64,000 nucleotides of DNA, from NCBI GenBank assembly GCA_028023455.1, contig JAQFVV010006215.1, positions 6,369,230-6,433,229 on the forward strand. Reading direction: 5' to 3'. Every line of letters starts with the position of its first letter. The stretch's first letter is position 1. The notes beneath the pieces are model-generated. The model did not search any database. It was given only the letters and a program-made list of their open reading frames with translations, and had not been told where the DNA came from. This document shows, piece after piece, positions 24,463-34,699 of this stretch. The position numbers and the translations under genes are program-made. This stretch comes from Epiperipatus broadwayi. Lineage: Eukaryota; Onychophora; Udeonychophora; Euonychophora; Peripatidae.

Positions 24463-24685
24463 AATGTAGAATTGGTTAAAAAAAGAGATCATAATGAAAA
24501 TATTGAGGTTAAAAATAAATAAATAAATAAAAACTCAATACTTGCTTATAAAGAATTTATATCATCTTATCAAACATTTTAGTGAAATATTCAACTGATT
24601 TATTTTCAACTAAAATATGTACATACTTGATAAATAAATATTATTTATAATTATAAATTTATTAAACGCACATTGATTACGTAAG

Positions 24686-24797
24686 TAATATTTACTGAGG
24701 CTATAACCTCGATAATATGCGTATAAAATGCGATAGTAGGGACCTCTACAGGTGTTTTATACGCATATTATCGAGGTTATAGCCTCAGTAAATATTA
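24686..24797. repeat. Perfect long hairpin: 43-bp arms, 26-nt loop
   Basis: 24686-24728 and 24755-24797 are exact reverse complements over 43 bp (outer end 'taatatttactgagg', inner end 'gcgtataaaa'). The loop 24729-24754 contains a smaller gtag/ctac pairing. Perfect arms imply a recent origin or selection. It could be a very short MITE or the hairpin of a transcribed small-RNA precursor; the sequence alone cannot decide. Confidence 0.9.
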
Positions 24798-24799
24798 TT

Positions 24800-25960
24800 T
24801 ATTTAATTTTTTTAAAAAATATTCCGATAAACATATATATAGACAAACATACATAACAAAATATCACATGACTCAATTTACAGTGTGTAGCTATCTTATT
24901 TTTCACAATCTCTTTTTAAGATTAGGCACTGAACAAGCTAAAAATACTAAGTGTTAATATATTCAATATTCGTATAATAATTTATAAATCATGATTAATT
25001 ATAAAATATTGCTAAAGTTGTATATTTATTCTATCTAATGGTTTTAAAGATTTAAATTGTAGAATTTTGTACACCAGCTACAAACATATAGATTTATATA
25101 TCTGAAATTAGTTTAGAATTGTATATATTTTAATTAATTTTAAGATAAATGCAGGTAATTAAATATTTACAAAAAAAGATACAGACTACAATGTCACATG
25201 ACTCAGCTTTTTTTTTTACACTGTATAACAGTCTTATTTTATTTTTAAGGCTGTTTTTGAAAATTATTTATTGTCTACCTTAATAAGCATAAATTTATTG
25301 CAATTTAATGTCAAAATGAATTTAGTTAATAATAATAAAAAGTTTTTGTACCGGATATAAATCTAACTTTAAAACATGCACCAGAATAAATAACTTAATA
25401 CTTTTTTATGTATTTACAAGTTTAACTTGAAATGTAGTAGGATATAAATTATTTGAATGTCAATCATTTGCTGCTTCCAATGATAATATTTAAGTGGTGC
25501 ATTGGTGTTATGCTAAAACATTACTTTACTAATTAATGCATTTCTGATTATTTATTTGAATAATATATATATAACAAAAAGTTGATTTATACCGAATTTA
25601 TTAAAAAAAAAAAAATTAAACATTTTAGAAAAATTAACAAAATGTTTATTTAAGATTGTATTTTAATTAGTAAAATTTGAACTTAAATGACAAACTTTTA
25701 AAAAAAAATCAGTCATGTTTTTGAGCTTTTTTTTTTTTAATATCTGAAATGTTTTTATATAAAATGTATTATTTAAAATTTTGTGTTTTCACTATAAGAT
25801 AATAGAATTTAAGCATTGAAAATACTGTATGCTTTGGATTAATTTATTTATCATTAATGAAAATTTTGTTTGTTATTAGAGAGGAAAGATTTTTCTATCT
25901 TTTTTTTTTTTTAAATATGAATTCAAAACTTTATTATTGACTAAATAATCTGAAAAAAAG
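24800..25960. other. No recognisable gene
   Basis: A+T-rich sequence with poly-A/T runs. Nothing supported beyond the partial match at about 25352 to the motif at 24293-24313. Confidence 0.5.
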
Positions 25961-25961
25961 A

Positions 25962-26493
25962 TACTTATGTATTAGTCCTGCAATGTAAAGGAGATGGTAC
26001 ACCTTTTCATATCTGTGTTAAATTCGTAATCTTGCGATCATGTCAAATAAACCCTGCAATCTCATATTCCATGTCATTTTATATTTTTTGTGTGAAACTC
26101 ATATTTTTAGTATTATTAAAAATGTAATTTTTAAGGTTGATTTTTGGATGAAATTCATATTTTTAGTATTGTTATAAATTAATATTCTATATCATATTTT
26201 TTGTGTGCAATTCATATTTTTAGTATTGCTAGATTTAATCTGATGCAATTTCTGTCATGTATTAGAACTTCTATGCCTTCTCACATATGTATTCAGACTG
26301 CCAATAAATTTGTAAATTTTGCAAAAATATGTATACGTGATCTGTTTTGATGAATTTATTATTTTAAGTTTGTACAAGATCCAAGTGTATATGTTATTTG
26401 GTCAGATCACAAGATTATAAAGTTATCAGCGGATTGATATAAATGTAAAAACACATGGCAGATCTAATACGTTGCAGGACTAATACGTAAGTA
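25962..26493. mobile_element. MITE-like element with 26-bp terminal inverted repeats
   Basis: The left TIR (25962-25987, 'tacttatgtattagtcctgc') and right TIR (26468-26493) are reverse complements with two mismatches. The element is about 530 bp and non-coding. It contains three copies of 'attcatatttttagtatt.' (near 26098, 26152, 26211). The terminal TA could be a TA target duplication, which would suggest a Tc1/mariner-type origin; that assignment is weak. Confidence 0.7.
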
Positions 26494-26726
26494 CCAATGA
26501 ATAAAAACAAAATGTTCTTCAAGATAAAAAAATTACAGATAGTACAATAATTTTTGAATTTATTATCTGTACTTTTTTAAGAATTATATATATTTTTATC
26601 ATTAAAATTTTATCATTTGTTAATTAATCACTCATTTTATTATTGCTAGTTTTAAACATTGTTAAATTAATTTTATTTAAAATAGTTTTACTCAGTACTC
26701 CAATTTTTGAAACCCCCTCCCTCCTC

Positions 26727-26746
26727 TTTTTTTTTAAAAAAAAAAA
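26727..26746. repeat. T(9)A(11) homopolymer palindrome
   Basis: T-run directly joined to an A-run, preceded by a C-rich stretch (ccccctccctcctc). It is the same architecture as at 6144, where a G-rich stretch precedes. Confidence 0.9.
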
Positions 26747-27343
26747 CCATTTCCAAACTAGTATCAATAATTATGAGTAATTATACTTTGTTTTAAATAA
26801 ACTGAACATTTTTATGTATATTTGATTATCTCAATTAACATTAGTCCATATTAAACAAAAAGAAAAAAAAAGCAAACGATTTTTAAATATTATATCTAAG
26901 TGAAAATAAGATACAGACAATCTCTGTAACACATGGGAACATTTCTTTAATTTACTGCTAATTTTTGTTTATGGTAATTTACTACATTAATTATTGTATA
27001 CTTTGAATTTTACTACTTCCATTTTACTACATGTACTCTTATCCTTATGAGAGCAAAATAGTTAAATTAATTATTTGATGTGATTATGTTTAATATTATT
27101 AAATATATTCATCTTTAATTAAAGTTTAGCATAGGTATCTATGCTAAAAATATAGTTACTAATTAAAAAGTGATTATTAATAATTATTAAAATATTTATC
27201 TGAGGATAGCTATATGTGCAGTAACTTTGGTACCTTCATGATGTGTGTGTACTAATTGAAACAGCCAAAAATAAAATACTTGAAAAATAAAAATCTTTCA
27301 TTTTTGATCAGTCATGTGTCTGTTAAAATATTTTTTTTCTCAC

Positions 27344-27633
27344 TCACTATATATATATTTCATTTACTTTATTTTTTAATGTTTTAGTTATTTTTATTCT
27401 GTTTAGAATTAAAAATTTGGTGAGTCTTGTAGGTATATATGTATACGGTTATTAATTTTCTTCTATAGTTACTATACATTACATTATTCACTATATATAT
27501 GTTTCATTTACTTTATTTTTTAATGTTTTAGTTATTTTTATTCTATTTAGAATTAAAAATTCGGTAAATCTTGTAGGTATATATATATATATGGTTAGGA
27601 ATTTTTTTCTATAGTTACTATACATTACATTAT
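27344..27633 (+). repeat. 144-bp tandem duplication
   Basis: 'tcactatatatat' starts at 27344 and 27488. The two copies match over their length ('tttcatttactttatttttt', 'tcttgtaggtatatat', 'ctatagttactatacattac') with few changes. Confidence 0.88.
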
Positions 27634-29136
27634 ATTCAAACATGCTATTTTTATGAATTTAAAATTTGACAGCTTTCCTATTAGCCATCTGCATTTGGAT
27701 AAATTGATTTGTCTATGAATTTGGTAAAACAATTATAACAGACTAATATGATTCTTATATTCTACAAATGATAAAACTTTTCACAATTCAAATATTAGTG
27801 TTAAATATGGCATGCATTGATAATCAAATAGCTTTGCCTAAGTCTCAAATCTGTCATTGGGCAGAAACACATACATAGTTAACAAATCAATCCAAAATAA
27901 ATGAAAATAAATACAACAATTCAACTAATGAACTGATCTTTTTTGATACTATTAACAATGAAGCAGCAGAAATAGTTTAAGTAAACTGAATAAAAAAGAG
28001 AGAATATTTTCAGAACATGTTATTATCAACATGCCAATTTGTATTAATATATTTTAAAAAATAATAATTTTGTATTTCAAAATTTTTTTTTGTAATAGGT
28101 GTGAATTTTATAAGACATAATTTATCACTAATGTACACATTCTCAATATAACCTAACATCACAATTTCTTAAAAAAGCTCTTATGCCAACAATAATTATA
28201 CTTTCAAATATGAGATAAGGTATATATTATCTCTTAAAATATTATCACCTATACAAATGGCCAAAAATATGTTTATATATATATATCATGTTAAAACATT
28301 AAATCAAAATGTATTTATCTTCTATGGTGAGAATACAGTAATTTTTGATAGCGATATACACAAAAATCAGATAAAGCTATCTTTATTAGCCATACATACT
28401 TAGAGAAGATGCATATATAAATGGTGCCAATATAGTGTGCGCTTGATGCCATTTTGAATTTTAATAACTCACCCAAAATCCTCGCTGACACATTCAAGCG
28501 ATAAATGACATCGATTATCACCATGTGGTTTTAAAAAAAAAGTCTGTTACAAAATCGCAAATTTCATCATTAATTAAAAAATCAAAATGCAATGTTTGCA
28601 ATTGTCATAGAGTATTTAAAAATCAAAATCCTAATTTTGATCAATATTTAACATTTAATAAAAAATCAAATAATGTGAGTAAATACTTTGCATTAACATA
28701 TTACCACAATTTACATAAATCTTTAAAAAAAATTAAAGGTTTGTTATAAGCCTATAAAAGAAATCAAGAGGCAATTTATATGTTCTACTTTAAAAAAAAA
28801 TAAAAAACCTAATTAACTTACTTTTCATTAATATGCCAAAAGATTATAACTTATAAAATATAAAATACAGCATATTATTTTTACAAATAATAGGATTTGT
28901 TTTTTCTTATCAGAAATTCTTTGTTTGCTACTTTGATCACTTGAAGGTTTTTAATTTTTTTTAAAAAGTAATATAAAATCCATAATCTTATTAATATTGT
29001 TTTTAATAGTTAACTAATATGTATTTAAGTGGTATATGCACTTCTGTTAACCGAAAACTAGTTTAAGATTGTTTTTTCAATACTTTGTTTCTTAACTAGA
29101 AAATCAAGAACACAGATTAATTTAAATTGGCTAGGT

Positions 29137-29607
29137 CAGGGGTGGGCAATTGTTTTGGCTCGGGGTCCACATAGATTGGCAGAGGGCCGCATTAGAGCAC
29201 TTTGTGGAAGTGAAGGTTAGCAGAGGACTGCATCTTTTTTTCATAACACAATAAACATACTGCTTTATTCCCTGTATTACCAAAGAAATATTTGTTTGCC
29301 CTTTTTTCATTAAACACACAACATTCATCACTGATTTTACATTTTTTCGGAGGGTTCATGGTTTCACTAAAGTTGGAAATGTATATATTTGCTAATGCAA
29401 AGACAAAATTGAAATTAACCACATCAACTAGAAAAGCACTACACATTGTATCTACACTGTGCATGTGTATTGATGTGGCCATCCTAGTGAAAAATATGAG
29501 GCGAATCTTTGGTCGCACACAGGAAGGAAATCTCAGTTCAAGGTGGATTTTTCTGATTGTCTTGGTGGGCCACATGTGGCCCTCGGGCCGCTATTTGCCC
29601 ACCCCTG
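29137..29607 (-). mobile_element. Non-autonomous hAT element with 8-bp TSD
   Basis: The element begins 'CAGGGGTGGGCAA' and ends 'TTGCCCACCCCTG', with subterminal complementarity ('ggctcggggtccacat' / 'atgtggccctcgggcc'). It is flanked by 8-bp duplications ggctaggt (29129-29136) and ggctagat (29608-29615), one mismatch. The 8-bp TSD and CAGGGG ends are diagnostic of hAT elements. At 471 bp it is too short for a transposase gene, but it keeps a BED-finger-like start of one on the minus strand. It is therefore an internal deletion derivative. Confidence 0.9.
29195..29359 (-). pseudogene. Truncated hAT transposase N-terminus (BED-like zinc finger)
   Basis: A 55-codon minus-strand frame starts at the ATG at 29359. 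It reads 'MNPPKKCKISDECCVFNEKR' and then 'NKYFFGNTGNKAVCLLCYEK'. The N-terminal 'F.EKW...YFF....K.VCL.C' arrangement is typical of hAT/Charlie-like transposases and their domesticated vertebrate relatives. A CxxC is present, and the downstream histidine region is altered ('ANLHFHKVL'). The catalytic RNase H-like domain and dimerisation domain are missing. The frame is inside the hAT element and in its expected orientation. Confidence 0.65.
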
Positions 29608-29744
29608 GGCTAGATGATTACAAATATATTAGTATGCTCGTTGATAATTGATGTCATTTATCGCTTGAATATGTCAGCGGGGATTTTGGGTGAGTTATAA
29701 AATTCAAATTGGCATCAAACATGTACTATATCAGCACCACATAA

Positions 29745-31000
29745 ACTGTATTCAATGTATGGCAAATAATAATGCTTTACCTTGGTTTGCACTTTGATTA
29801 GAATTTTACCGCAACATTTTTTTTTTTACTTCATTGATAAGTAATTAATGTATGGTTTGCTCAGGATGTTGTATGATGTTTGAATACCTAAATAATAGGT
29901 TAAACACAGTAAATCAACTCAGTTGATCAAAACCAATGAATTTTATGAAAGAACAATACTAAATTTAATAAAACTTAAAAAATATTATTTCAACAGCTTT
30001 TTTTTATAAACATCATATGTAATAGTTTTCTGATTATACATATTACGGAAGTTAATATAATGTTAGGCCCTGCATGATTTAGTATAGTGTAAAAATAATA
30101 GATGAAGAGCTAAATGTTCCTGGATCAATTCCAATTAAAAAACTATGAAAAAAAAATTCCTTTGATCAATTAAGAAAGTGTTGTTGTTAATGAAAACTAT
30201 CATTTGATCTCTAAGTAACTACATGCTATGATCAAGGGATAAAGTTTGACTATCATTGGTAATATTACCATCAGCATATATTTGGAACTTATAATAATTA
30301 ACACAATTTATTTTCATGCCATGCTGTATATTAAAAACTGATAAATAAAATCATTCTATAAATATGAAAAAAGAGCATACAACTTTAGGCTTTGAAAAAC
30401 TGATAATAAAGAACATTGAAGCATTCCTAAGAATCAAATGTACAGACAAAACTTTTCTGGTTTTTTAAATAATGTCTGGTTTTGAAGCTTTTACCTTCAT
30501 TACATTATGTTTTTTGACAACTAATGCATTGATTGATATTTACAAAGATGTCATTTGTAAAAAATAATTTTCAGTTTTTCATTCTAATTTAGTTTAGTTT
30601 TTCCAACTGCTTGATATTTGTAACATAGCTAATATATAATACTGTATTTGTATTGCTTAATATGTAGAAATAAATTCATTAGTAATAGAACATAGACACA
30701 ACTAGTTAATTCATGATTACAGAAATTTAAGAAAATAATATTAACCTAGAAAGTCATGCTTAATGATTTCTCACTTAAGGAAATTGCCACAATAGTTTTT
30801 TAAAAAACTTATCTACAAATTGTGTGTTTATTTTTTTACTTTAAATTGGTGCTATAATATATAATAAATCCATAATGACCTTTAATCATTTGCCATAATA
30901 TAAGTTATCCAAATATCATATATTAATAATTAAACAAATTACATTTCATTATTAAAAAAAGGAAATATTTAAATAATACACTTCAAGCTAGATGTAATTA
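29745..31000. other. No recognisable gene
   Basis: A+T-rich, with homopolymer runs only. No motif recognised. Confidence 0.5.
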
Positions 31001-31003
31001 GAG

Positions 31004-31375
31004 AAGCTCCCTTTAGTTATCTATTCCATCTTATACAACCGATACACATGATCATGTACATGTGAAAAAGATGAATGATCTCCAATATATGTATTTTGTG
31101 CTAAACCACCACTCATTAGTTGGTCAGGATAATCACCCCCACACACATATATAATCAGTGCTCGATTTATATTAAGATAGCAAATCTTCAAACTTTAATG
31201 AACAGGCTTCAATCCTCTCCACTCTCCAGCCATCCATATCATTGAAAATCTGATGATGGCATGTTCAAAGCCATTGTTTGCCACCATAAGTCCATTGTGA
31301 CTCCTCACATGTAGGAGCTTAAGTTCATTTAAATACACAGCTGTATAAGATGAAGTGGATGACTAAAGGGAACTT
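31004..31375. mobile_element. MITE-like element with ~34-bp TIRs
   Basis: 31004-31037 ('aagctccctttagttatct...') pairs with 31342-31375 ('...gactaaagggaactt') with about six mismatches. The 372-bp interior is non-coding and less A+T-rich ('cctctccactctccagcc'). No convincing target duplication was found. Confidence 0.6.
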
Positions 31376-32056
31376 GAAAGTCAGAGTTCAAATCCCTCTA
31401 TTTACTAAAAAAAATAAATATAAATTTCCTTGAATTTATATTTAAATAATTTGTGAAAACGTATGTGGAATGTTTAGATTAAAACTAAATTTCGTATTAA
31501 ACAAGACATACTAAAACATTGAAAAACAAGACCATTCTATATTATGGCACAACTGGAAAACATTATAGATTGCTAAATTATATTTATGATATTCCTGGGT
31601 AAGAATTTTAAAGAATATGAGTATATATTAAACCATTGTTGTTATTCTTTTGAGTATGTTTTATTTTTTATTATTATCGTATTTGTTGGAGTAGCATGCA
31701 AGCTTCTTGGATCTGAATGTTATAATAATCGAAACTGTTTATTCAATAGTGATCCACGTAACATATATATATAAGGAAATTTACTCAGTAGGTCTATGTA
31801 TATGCATATAAGCAAGGTTTAATATACACACAAATCCTCATATGCACTCTTTAATAGGTATATAAAATAATATATTCACATGCATATATACACACAAACT
31901 CTTCCACTGGATCAGATAAACAGATCAATAAATAATGACATTTTAAATAAAATACGTTCCTATATATTGATTACACAACGCAATTGCTGGTCTTACGGAA
32001 AAAAAAAAAAAAGAATCTCTAATTACAAGCATGTTTATGATGTCGTCGTAAAATAT

Positions 32057-33022
32057 TTATAAGTAAGCTTGGTTGGTTTGCACAAGTAACTCCCTTCCCT
32101 CTACGGCTTCATTTATTCTTACTTCTAAGCGAAAACTGCCCATTCGTGGTTGTTTTTGATATATAATATTTTTAGCCCAAGCCCTGCATTCAATATGAAT
32201 ATTCACATTTTTAATCATATTTTTAAAATGAACCATTAATAAGGGTGACAGGTATCCTTTTTGATTTACATAAGGAAAGTACTCAATTGGAAAACCATCG
32301 GGATAATAATGTACTTCGCCTAACCTCTCGTTATCTTCTGCTTTTACACCGGTACAAGATATTGGAATATATTTATCGCTTATGTAAATGGCTGGATTGC
32401 CCAAGGTTTTAATGTCTTTATCGGAGTAAAGAATAGGTTCCCATCTAAATACTTTATTTAATTTTAAGAGCAAACATAAATGACCTTGTGTAAATCCGTA
32501 AGAATTATTTTTTGTACATACATTTCCCAAAACGGATAAATCGAAAAGGCATACTCTATGATCAAAACTATCTTTCAATCCAGGTTCGCATTGAACTGTG
32601 TTGTTATCTTCGCGTCGGTTTTCATAAGCGGATAAAATAGTATCAATTTCTGTTTTCATTTGTAACCAAGAAGTAGGATTTCCATGCGTATAGGAGATTA
32701 CACTATTTCCATTTGTTTTGGGCCGAGGGTAAACGCTTAATCCAGGACTAGTGCCAATCAAACTTTCGCCTAATATTACCGTAGGTTTATGAGGATCCAC
32801 TGTAAGATAAAATATTTTCCAAAGAGTCATAAAAAATAATCCTAAGGAAAAATAAAACACTAAGTAAAATATCCCAATGAGAGCCCAACTTTTTCCGTTC
32901 CGGCCCATAAATTGTTTATTTTCTGCATTCCACAAAAAAGATCGGAAATCAGACCATTTTTGGGCTAGTCCTTTTCCTTTCGGCGAAGGTTGAACAAAAA
33001 GATCCGTTTCTATTGTCGCCAT
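32057..33022 (-). CDS. ATP1B: Na+/K+-ATPase beta subunit, intact single exon
   Basis: This 321-residue protein is the glycosylated type II membrane partner of the P-type Na+/K+ pump alpha subunit, needed for folding and delivery of the pump to the plasma membrane. Seen: a cytosolic N-terminus (~45 residues, including 'FLWN.E.KQF.GR'), one transmembrane helix at ~46-72, and an ectodomain. The ectodomain has exactly six cysteines (145, 158, 169, 183, 223, 279), fitting the family's three disulfides. N-glycosylation sequons lie at N140 and N172. Hallmark blocks include 'KLNKVF.W', 'YFPYVNQKGYLSPL' and 'ECRAWAKNI'. Length is near the family norm (~300-320). The ATG sits in a good context (aataaaATGG), and a 'ccttcag' just upstream could be a 3' splice site for a leader exon. 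The ORF has no introns, unlike many animal beta genes. It lacks a sense-strand poly(A) tract, so a recent retrocopy is not proven. It is richer in G+C than its flanks and is the only convincing host gene here. Confidence 0.95.
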   Translation of the reverse strand: MATIETDLFVQPSPKGKGLAQKWSDFRSFLWNAENKQFMGRNGKSWALIGIFYLVFYFSLGLFFMTLWKIFYLTVDPHKPTVILGESLIGTSPGLSVYPRPKTNGNSVISYTHGNPTSWLQMKTEIDTILSAYENRREDNNTVQCEPGLKDSFDHRVCLFDLSVLGNVCTKNNSYGFTQGHLCLLLKLNKVFRWEPILYSDKDIKTLGNPAIYISDKYIPISCTGVKAEDNERLGEVHYYPDGFPIEYFPYVNQKGYLSPLLMVHFKNMIKNVNIHIECRAWAKNIIYQKQPRMGSFRLEVRINEAVEGRELLVQTNQAYL

Positions 33023-33160
33023 TTTATTCAGCTGAAGGCATTTATCCTTAAATTAAAACCGTGAAGCTGCGTATTATTAACTAGGATTTTTCTAGGGAAG
33101 ACAAAAATAAGATAAAGCTAATAAAATCGAATTTTTTTTGCATTATATAATTTGGGTGGA
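33023..33160 (-). promoter_or_regulatory. Upstream region of the ATPase beta gene
   Basis: On the minus strand, a TATA-like 'attatataat' lies about 120-130 bp upstream of the start codon (plus strand 33143-33152). A short inverted repeat 'cctag.aaaa.cctag' lies at about 33080-33100. A possible AG acceptor is at 33032. These are suggestive only. Confidence 0.3.
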
Positions 33161-34470
33161 GTTTTTTCAAACGATGACAGTTAAAGCGACAGCCGTCATT
33201 TTGAATAAGATTCAGTACCTAGAATTTTTTTTTTTTAATCTGATTGAGAATGGAGAATGTATCACGTGGATTTTTTGTTACAATTCATAGATGCGTTACG
33301 TTTCTTATTCAAATGATTTGCGAGTTTTAAATGTTAGTCGATAAAATCACAGTATAAACAATATAAATATTTTATAATATAGAAAATATAACGTTACGAT
33401 CTTTTTAATTAATTTAGTTTTAATTATAAAAATAAGTACATCACTGAACACTCATTTGTATCGTAGATTTAATTGAACATAATAAGAGAGTATCTATATA
33501 CTATATATTTTATGGGGTGGGGGTGGGTTCTTGTATAAATAATAATATTGTTTATTTCTCTAATAAAAGATGTATTGAATGTATATTTGTTAAGTTGATA
33601 TATCAAATATATATATATATGTATTGAAAGGTAAATTATGTATTGTAAGTGCCGAAGTAAAGAAATGCACAATCAGAAGAATATGATAATTAGTTCTCTA
33701 GTCACGAAAATAAAATCATATATAATCATGTTGGAGTCACTAGGAAATGATTCACACATTCCTGAAATAAATGGTTCACCACTCTACAGAACAAAAGAGG
33801 AGAAAGAATATAAATCATGGATGATGATTAAATAATGACTTGGATTAGATTGGACCCAAGGATCAATCAAGACCACATAGATATTCTGTCCCTGTAGATA
33901 TCAAAGAAAAACAAGGATCTCCTATGCAGGTCACCCTGACCTTTTTATTATTTTAGTAGTTTTACAGGTTTATAATTATAATTAAGTATCCTACAAAAGT
34001 ATATAAGTTTAAGAGTTAATTTATATAATTAATTTTGGCTCATCCATTTTGTTATACTGTAATGTAATTGTTTTTATGTTTGATTAAATTGTAATTCTCA
34101 CTGTATATTATTGCTTTAGCATGCTTATTAAATTAAGTTAGTTAAACTTACTGAATACATTGTTTTTCTCATTTCTCACCTTTCATCTAGTGAAGTATTA
34201 TTTTTATGTTTTGATTTGTATTTGGCTCATAGCTGCTCATTTAAATAATTCATGATCTATTATTTGTTATATATTTTATATTGATGCAGAATGATAATAA
34301 AAAATTCTCTTTGACAAAAGGGCACATATTAGTTGATTTTGCTATATTACAAAATTGACATTGTGAGACAGGAAAATGGTCTATGAAAAAGAGAAAAGCG
34401 TAATTGATTTCATAAATAACCATTGACATAATTCTTGTAATGATATACAAATTGCAGATTGGCAAAACAT
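33160..34470. other. No recognisable gene; one G-rich cluster
   Basis: A+T-rich. It contains a G-run cluster 'ggggtgggggtggg' (33514-33527) and a (TA)n tract near 33608-33620. Short ORFs on both strands show no family resemblance. Confidence 0.5.
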
Positions 34471-34478
34471 AAAAGTCA

Positions 34479-34532
34479 TAATAATAATAATGATGATGGT
34501 GGTGGTGGTTGTGGTGGTGATGATGATGATAC
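34479..34532 (+). repeat. Compound trinucleotide microsatellite (AAT/ATG/GGT)
   Basis: Runs of aat, then gatgat, then ggtggtggt and gatgatgat in order. ORFs across it (poly-T/I peptides on the minus strand) are artefacts. Confidence 0.9.
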
Positions 34533-34699
34533 TTATAACAATAAAAAATAACAAAGACATTTTGGATAGATTATAAAATGTTGATTTTAACAAATAATTA
34601 GAATTCAGTATAAATACTGCATGGAGATAACCAGTTTATTATTTGCATATGGAGAAGTTTTTAACAATAACATAATAGAAAGCAAAGTAGATGTTGCCA

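Larger units (their letters stand above)
28422..29742. mobile_element. DNA-transposon-like element with ~100-bp inverted ends
   Basis: 28422-28523 and the reverse complement of 29641-29742 share 'ataactcacccaaaatcc', 'cgctgaca.attcaagcg' and 'ataaatgacatc'. The interior (about 600 bp without the hAT insertion) has a 74-codon ORF (28525-28749) that I do not recognise and probably means little. An hAT element is nested near the right end. The true termini and target duplication are not clear. Confidence 0.65.

Noticed and set aside
28525-28749. 74-codon ORF as a transposase fragment
   Set aside because: Lysine/asparagine-rich A+T composition with no recognisable motif; probably chance.
29292-29651. 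119-codon plus-strand ORF in the hAT element
   Set aside because: It is the antisense shadow of the transposase N-terminal remnant and runs across the element's terminal inverted repeat.
31999-32012. Poly(A) tract as evidence that the ATPase beta gene is a retrocopy
   Set aside because: The run of A is on the plus strand, so it would be poly(T) on the gene's sense strand. It cannot be its poly(A) tail.
34381-34593. 70-codon ORF with poly-Thr/Ile
   Set aside because: Encoded by a trinucleotide microsatellite.
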